Shown: piece after piece, positions 31,781-42,699 of the stretch | How positions within the stretch are numbered: the stretch's first letter is position 1 | Layout of the letters: each line of letters begins with the position of its first letter | Assembly (NCBI GenBank): GCA_944472135.2 | Contig: OX235265.1 | Location: forward strand, 42,505,459-42,569,458 | Source of the DNA: Trichobilharzia regenti | Taxonomy: Eukaryota; Platyhelminthes; Trematoda; Strigeidida; Schistosomatidae | Direction of reading: 5' to 3' | DNA: 64,000 nucleotides | The notes under the pieces: model-generated | Told to the model about the DNA's origin: nothing | What the model saw: the letters and a program-made list of their open reading frames with translations, nothing else | Database searches by the model: none | Program-made: the position numbers and the translations under genes

Positions 31781-33924
31781 TAATATCAGTAAAAAGTTTG
31801 AGCATTGTGGAGTAGATCAAAAAAGTATAATTATTTTTCAATGGTTTACACACAATTTTTATTATTGGTAATATTTTAAGCAAAATTACTGTCCCTGTTC
31901 ACACCAACTGTTGGAGTCTTGTTTTTTTAATTCACACATTTATGATTTGTACTCATAAATATAGTTCATTTTTTGTTCATTCATTTTTGTGTATTCAGAA
32001 TTATATTCCAGGTTCTTGAAAGTTATACCGAGTCACCCTTGTTACATGTATCCGATGTGACCTTAATGAATATAGATTCTGTTATAAGTCTTTCTTTCCA
32101 TTTGTTCATATTAGTTCATATTTAGAATACAAACATTATTCCAATCGACATTGTGGGTTTTTTTCCAAGTTCTTGTAAGTCTATGTTCCTATCGCTTGAC
32201 CTTTAGTTAGGCGTTTATGTTCATTCACTCTTATTTTGAGTGATCTGGACGTTTGACCCACATATTCAGCCGGACAATGGGCATAAGATATTTTGTAAAT
32301 CACATTGTTTTTATCCATCATTTCTATGAAATCTTTTAGTTGATTTATCTTATTTTTAATTAGATTCGTCCGTTTAAACCTGGTGAGAATCCTAATATTT
32401 TGAAGTTTCTTCGAATTGTCTCTGATGGACTATTTTTTATGGTATTGTGAGTGTTTTTGCCTTCCTCCGTCTTGTTATTTTCTGGTTTTACTCTCTTTTT
32501 TCTCTTGTTTATATTATCTGTGATAAATTCTTTTGGGTATTTGTTGTCCAGTAACATTTTGAATAGGACTTTTATTTCTTTACACTGGACCTCTAGTGCT
32601 GTTGTAAGTCTACGTATTTTATCTGCAAGACCTTGTATTAACCTTCTTCTTACTGTAAGTGGATGAGCTGAGTGATAATCAAGGAATCTTCCAGAATGTA
32701 TAGTTTTTCTACATAGCCTCATTTTTATGCTACCATCTGTTATCCTTTGTACTTTGCAGTCTAACATAAGCAGTTTCCCAATTTCATTCTCTACTTTCAT
32801 AGTGAATTTTATTGAGTCCACATGACTGTTTACGTGAGAGAAGAATTTCTCAACATCGTTTTCTCATTATTACCAACATTTTATCGATGACTTGAATGGT
32901 TTATGTGCATTCTGTGCCCAAAAATCCATGAGTGTGTGTGCTATAATTGGTGAAATGTGTGATCCCATGGCTCCTTCATTTTGCTGATATATTTTTCCTT
33001 CAAATGTAAAAGATGTTGTTGTCAGACAGAAATGAACCCCTTTTATTATCTCTTCTACGGATAACTGTGTCCTGTCTCTTAGACCATCGTCTTCTTTTAA
33101 TATCCTTTTCAGTGCATTTATGACCATCTGAATGGTATTTCAGGATAGAGACTGTTTACATCAAAGCTGACTAGTATTTCCTCTTCCTCTATTTAATTGG
33201 TTTTTAGTGGTCTCACTTGTTCAAATGAATCTACTAATCTAGCTTTTCACTTGCCTCTTGTCGGTCTTTGTACTGTTGAGAGAAATCTTGACGACATATA
33301 CGTTGGTGTAATTCTAAAGTCTACAGTCGGTTTTATTGGATATCCTTCTTTATGCAATTTTATCTTACCATATATTCTGGCATAATTTCAAATCATTTTG
33401 ACTTACCAGTTACTTCTTTCATCTGTCTAACTACCTTTGCTGTTTCTTTCATTGTTTTGTTTGTGATTATTTCTGATGATTTCGTCATTAGGGTATAGGG
33501 TTCAGATTGTAAATGTTCATTCATCTTTTCCGTATATGTTGTTTTGTTAAGTAGTACTGTTGTGTTTCCTTTGTCTGCTGAAGTAATGACAATGGATTTG
33601 TCTGCTTTTATGTCTTCTTGAAATGCTTTTAGTTCCTCCTTCGTTACATTTAGTTTTCCTGCTTTTTTTCTTTCTTTTTTTTGAGGTTAATGTACATTGT
33701 GCCCATACCAATTCTGCTTTTTGCTTGTCATATACTTCGAGAGCCGTTTCAATCTTCAGGTTTTAATTTTTGTTAGTAATATTGAAGTTCATCCCTTTCA
33801 TCAGTATTCTTTCCTCTGTTACTGTTAACTTTCTGTCTGATAAGTTTACAATCCCACTGGTTTTTGTTCTTTGTATGCCATTCGTGCTTTTTGCAATCAT
33901 GAGTTTATTAAATTTTTTGATTTT
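31781..33924 (-). pseudogene. PLE of another family inserted into a PLE
   Basis: Reading from the high end: SADKGNTTVLLNKTTYTEKM near 33540-33610, SLYPEIP-like block near 33150, EEIIKGVHFCLTTTSFTFEG and NEGAMGSHISPIIAHTLMDF (33127-32870), KLLMLDCKVQRITDGSIKMR and RRLIQGLADKIRRLTTALE (32821-32360), then GIY-YIG residues YKISYAHCPAEYVGQTSRSL near 32220-32300. The normal box order is kept but stops and frameshifts occur throughout. The YVDD box is not readable. GGTAAAT flanks the element on both sides. Confidence 0.85.
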
Positions 33925-34525
33925 GGTAAATGTTTTGAACGTCATTAATAACGACGATTATAATGATAACAAAATATTGATAATAAAGTTTGTCCAGGTG
34001 GTGATAGGAATAACGAAGGTAGTAATATATGTGTATGTGTAGACAATTCAATAAAAAATTGGTCGAATCTTGAAAGTTACATAATGCTAAAGGTGAGGTG
34101 GACAGATAATCACAGTTTAAATAAATATCATAAAAGTACGAAGGGAATAAAAAAAAAGAAAGGGTGGGAGGATTTTGATTAGAATCGATCTAGGACAATG
34201 GAGACACAAAAGTTGAACAAACTTCTTTTGTATGCAAAGATTAGGATTGTTCTCCCGAATTCCTATAGCTTCGGCTATGTGTAAGAAGGAGGGTTCGAAA
34301 GGCTCGGTAGAATGCGATAGATACCTTTGAAGGCACCATTTTTGTCCACTTAGTGACCACTATCAATCAAATGAGCCGAAATAGAAATTCTCATAGATTT
34401 TATTTGACGTTTTCCGAACCATGAAGGAATATGCTCATTAATGCGTTTTTAAGCTGTCTAGTTGTTCACCCTATATAGCTCTCCGTTCCTAAATCGACCA
34501 TCAGGTAAGTTTCAGTGTGAAAATT
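33925..34525 (-). pseudogene. PLE-A, inner piece of the split copy (tail plus C-terminus)
   Basis: Positions 34185-34520 match the C-terminal coding part of the PLE at 56513-56830 (for example ACCACTATCAAT, AAGCTGTCTAGT.GT on plus). 33925-34160 is the untranslated tail. It ends next to a SINE-1. With 31660-31780 it forms one element once the inner PLE is removed. Confidence 0.75.
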
Positions 34526-34539
34526 TCCTATTTTATTTA

Positions 34540-34735
34540 TTTTTTTAAAATTTATTTTTGATTACAGCTTGATTCCACGCCGTATTTTTGGTACAAGTAT
34601 GGAATTTTCAGCGTGGATATCGGTAGCCCAAAATTCGCAGGCCGACCATAGATATCAGGTGTGCGTCGGCGAGGGCTCAAACCCCGGACCATGTGCATGG
34701 TCGGCGAGAGTCCTAACCACTGTACCACCGACGGT
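34540..34735 (-). mobile_element. SINE-1 copy
   Basis: Minus strand: GGTGGTACAGTGGTTAGGAC, GGGGTTTGAGCCC (B box), ACCTGATATCTATGG and GGCGTGGAATCAAGCTGTAA with an A-rich tail. Among the least diverged members. Confidence 0.9.
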
Positions 34736-35059
34736 AAAACCGGTAGTATGAATTAATTAAAAACTAGTCATGTGACAAGATAAGCAACTAGAACAAAGTT
34801 TCTTTTTCAGAGTCCACCGTTAGGCTGACTTTCCAAGGTTTAAGAACTCGATAAAAACAAACCTATACACGTATTTGACTGTTTGAGAAAGGTTAGAGCC
34901 CAACAAAAATAATAAACTGGAAGATTTGAATAATTTTTTTGATGTTTATAAAACGAACAAAAATTGGCATACATCTAGTCCTTGGTTCGCTGCAAACTGA
35001 ATTCCATCAGTGAGGCTTGTAATGTGGTCATGATACTAAGTGGCTCACCAACAAGGTGC

Positions 35060-35315
35060 ACTCCGAATTGATGTTAGACAGTTGGAGACAGTCTGTATAA
35101 AGTCCTGGACCAGGGTTTCGTGCTTGCTGGCATTCGTCAGCAGTACATATCCGCGACCATAAAGGAACCCATGTCTCTATCCAGGTTCGAACCCACATCA
35201 CCCAGTCCTGTGGTCACTGAGTTGCTTGCAGATGCGTCTTGCTGACGAGTGCTTCAAAGCACGAAACCTTGGTCCAAGTCTTCCACAAATTTTACTCAAC
35301 CATCTAACATCAATG
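35060..35315. repeat. SINE-4-like unit with terminal inverted repeats
   Basis: ATTGATGTTAGACAGTTGG at the left end pairs with CCATCTAACATCAAT at the right end. Inside are GGTTTCGTGCTTGCTGGCAT and its inverted partner GCTTCAAAGCACGAAACC, and a GGTTCGAACCC B-box-like word. A forward frame at 35226-35480 lies partly in this unit. Confidence 0.6.
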
Positions 35316-35599
35316 TGTAGTTGGTTTCAAGGTAGATTTCGTTACATTCTTAATGCAACTAAACAAGTATTGAAAAGAATTAGGAAACCACTTTGGCCTT
35401 TTTTTCAAGAATATTCCCCAGTGCACACATTCAATCCTGAAATGGCCAAAGCTGCAGGCCATCATGCTGTAACCGTCTGATCGGAGTTCAAAAATTACTG
35501 ACTTGCAACTTTTTGTAATTTGAGGTGTAGCATCATTTCCGTTTAGTATCTCTGAACTTTCTTCACATCCTATGCGGTTTGCATCACCAGTCATAATAT

Positions 35600-36169
35600 C
35601 TCGCCAGAGTTTCAGAAATTTCAGTGAGCGTTAGATGTGTATTCAGCTTCATTGTTTATGGAGGGCTAGTTAATTTAACTGTAGTTCTCGCTAGAGACCA
35701 GTATCCAGATCTCATTTATTTCTCAATGGTTGTTTAGCTGATGTGAATTTGTGACGAAATGTACCGAGAAAGTGTAAGGTAATAAGGTGGTTACAAATGA
35801 AAATTAAACCACAATAAAGAAGTAAAATGTACCCCACTACTTATGGGGCCGTTCGTGCACTACAATCTAAGTCAGACAAATGAAGTGAAGGTTAGTATCA
35901 CTATCTGCATTTGAAATTTGAGTTGGGGAGCAAAGTTAGAACAATCTAGCTCATTGACTGAAATTTTTCTATCGACGATACTAAGCTATTTTATGGTATT
36001 AGTTTTTGCGTGATTTCCAGGTTTATTTTCTCATTTGTGAATGTGCAGGCCATCGGTGTAAAAAGACTCACAGAGAATTAAAATTACTTCATTCTATTCT
36101 CGAATCAAATACTTACTCGAAAACCTGCATAAAAGGTATCTAAGTAGTGAAGATAAAGATGCATCGAAA
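35600..36169. other. No recognisable feature
   Basis: No supported gene or repeat. Confidence 0.35.
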
Positions 36170-37560
36170 CCTCCTCCTAAGAATTGGATTAGTACTGTGA
36201 CGATTCCTTATCTCAAAGAAACGTCAGAGGAAATAAGACAAATCCTTAACAATTATGACACTAAACTTTATTTTCGTGCAAACACCACCTTGCACTCGTC
36301 ACTGGCAATGATTAGAAAAAGACAACCGATAGAATTGCGTATACGAAATAAAATGTTGGGGATGTGTTACTGTATGTACAGGAGAGACTTCCAGGTAAGT
36401 GAATTTCAGAGTAAAAGGATCTAACATTGCATTAAGACGGTTCCAGATATCTCAGAGGATTTGAAGGGTCTAAGAAACAAATCAGAGATTGTACTACGTT
36501 CGATAGAAGAGGTGCGCAAGATACATAAATAAAACACAATACATTAGATACCATATGTAGATGTAGATAGACTTCGATATGATCAAGGATCTAGTGTGAC
36601 GGTGGCAAAGTGGTAGAATGCTCGCCAACCACTTAAGTTATCCGAGGTTCGATCCCCGACCAACACACCACCTTACCTCGTCAAGCCAGTAATAAGACTG
36701 GTAAAGAGGGGAGGTTGGATATAAGGTTAGCAACCGCGTCCCGTAAAAATAAACACCACTGTTATCGAAACTTCAAGCCTCTAGCTTGACGCCGCATTTT
36801 CCAATGAGAACGTAAAGGAATAATAAAAAAAGAATCTGCGGAAAGGTGTTGTTTCATACAAAGAAAGACCGACTGCAGAAGGCCTGTCTATAAGAGTGAA
36901 TCCCATAAGTATAAATAGACTTGACGGTGTAATGTTAGATGATGCATGTCTAGGTAAAAATGTGCTGCCAATTTCCATGTCTAATTTATTATCCCGATTA
37001 TCTGTATCTTCCAAAGCAATATATACTTATACCTACTATGGATTTATGTGACTGAAAATTCAAATTGGTACACCAATGACTTAAAATTGCAACCAAAATT
37101 AATCGTTGTTTTATTTCAGTTTTATTCTGAATATGCTGACAATTGATGTGAAATTGTCCACCCATCCACATTATTTGTAGATCAGACAGACGTTTTCTAA
37201 TTCAGATTTCCTTACCATGTGTACTAAGTTACCATGACCTATGTTAGAATATTTTCATTGAAGATGGACATAAAAGTACAAACACAGTGTTCACAGTGTA
37301 GACTACTAATAACGAGTAGGTGGAACTATCAGGTCAAATCTTGATCACAGTTCGCTAAGTTTTTATGTTTATTATGTTGTTTTTCATGACTATTGATGAC
37401 TCAGACATGATTAAATAAGAATGTTCAAAACAAGATTTGTCTTTTTAACTTTTATCATGACCCTGAGGTGAAGATGTTCAGCCCAGTTTTGCTAAACGAA
37501 ACGTTTGAATTATTTATTTAAATTTGTTTGAGATTTTGACAAATATATATTCTCACATAT
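36170..37560 (+). pseudogene. PLE (second family) remnant interrupted by a SINE-2
   Basis: 36197-36424 encodes TIPYLKETSEEIRQILNNYD and YFRANTTLHSSLAMI, closely like the 30094 copy, with a decayed GIY-YIG domain. After the SINE it resumes near 36830 with ISINRLDGVMLDDAW, matching SLNRREGVMLADAWQ in that copy. The tail to 37560 has TCAAATCTTGATCACAG and CTGAGGTGAAG...AACGAAACGTTTG near 37463-37508, the PLE terminal motif type. Confidence 0.8.
36595..36825 (+). mobile_element. SINE-2 nested in a PLE
   Basis: GGTGGCAAAGTGGTAGAATG (A-box region), GAGGTTCGATCCCC (B box), CCAGTAATAAGACTGG, GGTTAGCAACC and CTTCAAGCCTCTAGCTTGA, ending GAACGTAAAGGAATAAT. The flanking PLE reads on across it. Confidence 0.88.
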
Positions 37561-38785
37561 TCAAAAGAATGGATACTGAACAAAGAGTACTCTTTTCGAT
37601 AACCCCTTCATCATCAGGCTCTACAGTTATATAGACATTATAGTGAATGAATGAATGAATTAGTGTTATGAACAACATTAATGTTGTTTAAATAACATCG
37701 AATCAATAATATCCTTGATAGATTACAGCTTAATAGCATCAATATGAAATAAGCTGAATGTCAGAAAAATTAGCAAACATAGATAATATTACAAATTCAT
37801 GAATTTATAGTCTCTACTGAAGGCCAAGGCCACAAAAGTAGCAGTGGCTGGACTTGCTTCTTTTGAACACAGAGCACTGGTTCTTCATCATAATAGAGGT
37901 TTTTGTATTTCCCAATGAATGAAAAACAAAACGAGATTGTTTTTACTGACGTTTCGCTATTTAATGCTGATAGCTTTCTCAAAGTATTATTAAACCGGAA
38001 TTTACAAATCTCAGCATATATATAACAAAGAGTTAGGGGGTGAGAAAAATATAGACTTAGTTCAACTTAAAAGGACATATTGAAAGTCAAAATAACAATG
38101 AAGATCGTTCAAACCAAATATCGAAGGTAATAGTATATCTGTTATTATATCAGAATAAAGTTTACTAACTTGATCATCGTTCTTTAGTCTGGGGTCATTT
38201 AGGTTGTCAAGTTGGAGAATAGGTAAAGGTAACCAAACTAAGTGTAGGTTGTGAAATACTTGATCATCGTTCGTCAGTCTGGGTCGTTTTTTTGTTGTCA
38301 AGTTGGCGAATGGGTAAAGATAAAAAATCAAGTGTAGATTGTTGGATTTTATCAGTGTGTAGTAGTGTGTGTTTACATAGTGAATTTGCTCATCATCAGC
38401 ATTAAATAGCGAAACGTCAGTAAAAACAATCTCGTTTTGTTTTTCATTCTATTGGGAAATACAAAAACCTCTATTATAATGAATATCATATACCGAATGC
38501 CCAAATTTTTTCAAACCGTTAAAAGTGAACTTGGTTTGGACATTTATAACAGAGGACTGGTTGTTTGAGGCGAACTGCAATAGCCTCTGCTGTTTAGAGC
38601 ATGCGGTGCTTCTATGATTTTGGCAATTTATTAGGCACCAGGTAGATTATAAAGAGAGAATGTTGTTCATAACACTAATTCATTCATTCACTATAATGTC
38701 TATATAACTGTAGAGCCTGATAATGAAGTTATCGAAAAGAGTAATCTTTGTTCAGTATCCATTTTTTTGAAAATTCTCACATATA
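37549..38785. mobile_element. Composite foldback with PLE end fragments
   Basis: Outer arms 37549-37680 and 38655-38785 are reverse complements over about 130 bp (GATACTGAACAAAGA, CAGGCTCTACAGTTATATAG). Inner arms 37885-37975 and 38395-38490 are also inverted (AATAGCGAAACGTCAGTAA, CAATCTCGTTTTG). Minus-strand PLE C-terminal residues (LCVQKKQVQPLLLLWPWP) lie at 37797-37880 and a second piece (TAEAIAVR) near 38580-38620. This looks like PLE copies with inverted terminal repeats that inserted into or recombined with each other. Confidence 0.75.
38165..38350. repeat. Two-unit tandem duplication (about 90 bp)
   Basis: ACTTGATCATCGTTC...AGTCTGGG...TTGTCAAGTTGG...AAGTGTAG is repeated twice in direct order inside the composite foldback, with moderate divergence. 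Confidence 0.85.
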
Positions 38786-39129
38786 TATGCTTTTCACTGT
38801 CAGCACCCAATATTGTGGAAGTAGTCGGTTAATAATAATAACTTTATAACTATGTACATCCATAAAATATAGAATATTTATAATAATATTAATAATGAAA
38901 CCACTATGAACAGAATGCTGATGGAAACATAATGAGTTGTATGTAGATAATACCATCAACAATACACGCAGTAATAATCTTTACTCTTACTTTGCAGTTC
39001 AGTTACTAATTTAAGAAGTTAATAAATTCTTTTCTGACATCTAACTCTTCACAAAAAATCCGAGTTAAATATGTTATGATAAGATTTTTATATTTAGTAG
39101 CTGTACCAGAGTAAATTCCTATGAAGTTT

Positions 39130-39505
39130 TTTCTGGTTTAACTCGAAGATATACAAGGAAAAAGTTGCGAATAAAGAGGATGTTCAGTGTCAGACAAGAT
39201 AACTTCAGCCAAATGCTTGTAAGAACTGAAGTGCCTATTGACAGTCGTGTCAGTTAGCTGAGTCAAAGGAACACTACTAACCCTACTTACAGCCTTCAGT
39301 GTTCTACGTATATTCTTTTTTAAGAAGTTCAGGGAAGAATAAATGGAGCGAACAGTACAGAACAATGGGCAGAATACATGAATTGATAAATTTTAAGAGG
39401 ACAGGTTGAGTTATTTCAGAAAGTTTCAACTTCCTTAAGTGAAAAGTCAACCGAAAATTTTCTGAAAAATCAACAAGATATGAGACCATCAAAAGAGATT
39501 CAAGG
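39130..39505 (-). pseudogene. Non-LTR retrotransposon C-terminal fragment (Jockey/CR1-like)
   Basis: Minus strand reads FSENFRLTFHLRKLKLSEIT, LKFINSCILPIVLYCS and LKKNIRRTLKAVSRVSSVPL. The same blocks occur in the longer copy at 47300-48260 (ITQPLLLQFVNSRILPVIL; RRMLKVVSRVSSVPLSQL). No catalytic region remains. Confidence 0.8.
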
Positions 39506-39689
39506 AGAAACTGATACAGAGATAAACGATATTCAATTTACTGTTAAATAAAGAAAACATCTAATTACCAAGGCAATGTGAGATGGACTATAAAGTCTTC
39601 ATGTACACATAAGTTAGGTTCTAGTAGACGAATTGTTCTTACTCCTACATAACATTGGAGATCTAATATTAATTTGTTCTACCTTTGTT

Positions 39690-40110
39690 TCTTCCTTGGC
39701 CTAGGTGGATTCTAATCAAAACCCTCCCACCCTTTCTTATTTTCCCTTCCCCTCGTACTTTTATGGTATTTATTTAAACTGTAATTATCTGTCCACTTCA
39801 CCTTTAATATTGCGTCACTTTTAAGATTTGAGCTTATTTATTTATTTAATTGTCTACCTATACATATATTATTTAACTTTGTTATTCTTATCGCCACCTG
39901 CATAAACTTTATTAACAATATTCTGCTATCATTAAAATCATCGTTATTAATGATGTTCAAAAAATTTGCCATATTATTATTATTATTTGAACCACAACAT
40001 TACCGTCATTGGTTAAAATTTTTATATTTAAATGTGTGTCGGTTGGAGTAAAGCCTGAAGAAGATCTAACTGAAAACAATATTGTTCGTTTGTATGTCTT
40101 GTTCTAATAA
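39690..40110 (+). mobile_element. PLE-A 3' tail
   Basis: CACCTGCATAAACTTTATTAA, then CCGTCATTGGTTAAAATTTT and AAGCCTGAAGAAGATCTAAC...ATATTGTTCG. It is the reverse complement of the tail at 31660-31780 plus 33925-34160, here uninterrupted, which gives the reference for that nested insertion. Confidence 0.75.
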
Positions 40111-40499
40111 TAATAATAATGGCAATATTTGAAGATTATTCATCCATATATCTTATCACTTGTGAGTCATGATCCTATACCCCAATACTATCGCACTTAA
40201 CCATTTCCACTGACTGTCAAACATTAACATACACATACACACAAAAACACTGATTGTAATTGTCTACTATAATTCATACACATGTCTGTTTATCTATGAA
40301 AACTAGATCGTCGAAAAGAGAAATTTCTTCTCTGAATTCTTTACTTCTATCTTTCAATTGGGATTATTAATTTAGTGACTTAATTTATTATCCAAATTCT
40401 TCCGGTTATTCAGGTCACTTTGATTTTGACTAATTGTACTATTGCTACAATTGTGTCTCGGTTTGATTATAAAGTAATAAATATAGACTACGTTGTTAT

Positions 40500-40760
40500 T
40501 TAGGTGGATAATGATCGACAGTGGAGTCCAGGATTCGTGTTTCGTCCTACTTCGGACGTGTCAGCTAAATGTAGCTACATTCCCAGTGAGAATGGAACTG
40601 AAACACCAAGGCGTTATACACCAGACCACTTGGACCACGATAGGTGCAGGATTCAAGTCTCATTGGAAATAAGATCATTAACTGGGAATGGAGGTACATC
40701 CAGTTGACGAACTCCAAATAGGGAGAAACACGCATCCTGGATTCCACTGTTAGTGACCAC
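40500..40760 (+). mobile_element. Sm-alpha-like unit with a hammerhead fold at each end
   Basis: At the right end: ATCCAG / TTGACGA / ACTCC...GGGA / GAAA / CACGCATC / CTGGAT (40698-40742) gives a good stem I and all core bases except the first (T for C). At the left end the opposite strand has CTGACAC / GTCC...GGAC / GAAA / CACGAATC / CTGG (about 40529-40572), with two core bases lost. GGAGTCCAGGATTCG and CATCCTGGATTCC mark the two outer ends. Confidence 0.75.
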
Positions 40761-41269
40761 ACGCCAAAAGCATTTTAATCCTCAGACGTTGTTGAAGCAC
40801 CTATACCATGTCAATAGAGACTGAATATCCTGATCCAATATGATCATTCAACGGAAAATACATAAATTAAATTAAACAAATATATACGAACTAAACCTCA
40901 TAATACTTGAGCTCATACTGAGTAGGGAAATTATATTCGAATGAAATCAGAAGACCTGAAGTCTTAAAACTTAAGCTCAATTATTCAAAAGATCTTATAA
41001 TCGTCAACACATTATGTAGAAAACACTAGCTAGAAATTTGTTTTCTTAGATTAATTTGGACTGCATGTTGATTGATTCTGTTGAACCGATATGATCGGTC
41101 TCTTTTGACATGTTGATTCCTTTAACAACGCTTTAACCGGAGATCAGCATGATATAATTGGGATTGATGGTAACTAACGTTGGAATCTAGCAGCTATATG
41201 TACTCACATTTCCAGCGGATCATGGTGTATAACGCTTTGATGTTTGAAATGATTGGTGCTGAATTTTAA

Positions 41270-41375
41270 AGTTCAGTGAGAACATCACTTATTTGCAATG
41301 CAGGTATATCCAGATGATGAGTTTCATATTGGGCGAAATGTGCATTCTAGATCTCAATATTATTTTCCATTGACC
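41270..41375 (+). mobile_element. Sm-alpha-like hammerhead remnant
   Basis: ATATCCAG / ATGATGA / GTTTC...GGGC / GAAA / TGTGCATTC / TAGAT. Layout kept, first core base changed to A and stem II weak. Confidence 0.55.
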
Positions 41376-41714
41376 AAAAGTAAGTAAACGCTAGTAATAA
41401 TTAGTTACACCAAAAATTATTCGGAATTGCAAAAAAATTAGTTCATGCTTTGAAGGAATATAATAATTATAATAACTCATTTTGTAGTACACTATACGAT
41501 TATCAGTAGTACTTGACATCTGTTTACCGAAATTAAGATTGTAATTTTTCACTGAGATTAGACAATACAGTTCGTTATCAGTCTTATTATAAATACTAAG
41601 CTGTTTTTGTGGACTGAAATGGAGTATTATAGTAGGCTTATTGGTTTTTAGCGTAAAAGTGATATAACCATCCTAGAAGATAGAAATTGAACGTTTAATG
41701 TATCATACACTTAC

Positions 41715-41815
41715 CAGCTGATAAAAGTCGTAGTTGAATTGATTTATTTCTTGATATATGAGAATATAATTCAGATTATTCTTTTTCCAAGTTGAATGAC
41801 ATTGAAATTCAGCTT
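41715..41815 (-). CDS. Internal exon of the large minus-strand gene
   Basis: A 101-nt exon with acceptor TTTTCTATTGTCAG and perfect donor GTAAGT; it enters in phase 1 and leaves in phase 0. Only one of three frames is open: AEFQCHSTWKKNNLNYILIY, then QEINQFNYDFYQL. The FQC...TW spacing resembles the start of an Ig-like or DUF7042-like module (E-x-C-x(3-4)-W). Phase fits 54354-54465 upstream and 22028-22253 downstream. The intron to the next exon is about 19 kb and full of transposons. Confidence 0.73.
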
Positions 41816-41964
41816 CTGACAATAGAAAATAATTAAAAATTAAGTCAAAAAAATGTTTCTCTGTGTTGTTTATTGTCTTCTAATGTAATGCCTACTAAGA
41901 AATCCCCATCATAATTTGCACCAAAGTTAATGAATATGAATCGAATATAAGAATGCATATTCAA

Positions 41965-42135
41965 TTAGGCGTCGGTGGCACAGCCGTAGAGTGCTCGCCG
42001 ACCACGCAGGTGGTCTGGGGTCCGATCCCGAGCGGCACACTCCTTTACCCAGCTCAACCGGCAATAGAACTGGGGAGGTTGAGCATGAGGCTAGCACCCC
42101 GATCTTGTCTATTCGACATCAATTCGACTGGGACA
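41965..42135 (+). mobile_element. SINE-2 copy with unusual 3' end
   Basis: GTCGGTGGCACAGCCGTAGA, GGGGTCCGATCCC (mutated B box), CGGCAATAGAACTGGGG and GAGGCTAGCACCCC. The normal AACGTAAAGG tail is replaced by unrelated sequence after about 42105. Confidence 0.75.
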
Positions 42136-42524
42136 GCGTGCAAATATTAGACAGAGGAAACAACGAGAATCTGAGAGAATTTTCAGAAGCCTGATATTCC
42201 AGTGAGTCGTCAATCAATAGACACATTGACATGGCTCACTTCAAATTGAAGTATGTGCTGAAAATTTTACCTAGTAGGGCAATGAAAGCTTCACAAATCA
42301 ACTATCCATCTCAGAGAACACAACTACATCAAAAACACTTTATCGTGTCCAAAAGTAATTTATTACTGCACTCAACTTATCTAGATATTTATTTGATTAT
42401 ATAACCAGGGATAGAATGGGGATATACTTTTTATTTTTCTGTTGGCATATTCCTTACTCATGAATCTCCTGTGATTTTTATTTATTTCAGCTATTCTTTC
42501 ATCACTTTACATATATATTTTTAA

Positions 42525-42695
42525 TATTTTTTATTTACAGCTCGATTCCACACTGTATTTTTGGTACAAGCATGGAATTTTCAGCATGGATATCGGTAGC
42601 CGAAATTTTGCAGGCCGACCATAGATATCAGGTGTGGGTCGGCAGGGGATCGAACCTCGGACCATGTGTATGGTCGGCGAGAGTCCTTGCCTCTC
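42525..42695 (-). mobile_element. SINE-1 copy
   Basis: Minus strand: CTCTCGCCGACCATACACAT, GAGGTTCGATCCCC, ACCTGATATCTATGG, GTGTGGAATCGAGCTGTAAA, A-rich tail. The A-box end is truncated. Confidence 0.85.
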
Positions 42696-42699
42696 ATAA

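Noticed and set aside
35226..35480. 84-codon forward frame
   Set aside because: Starts inside the SINE-4-like inverted repeat; no splice signals or homology.
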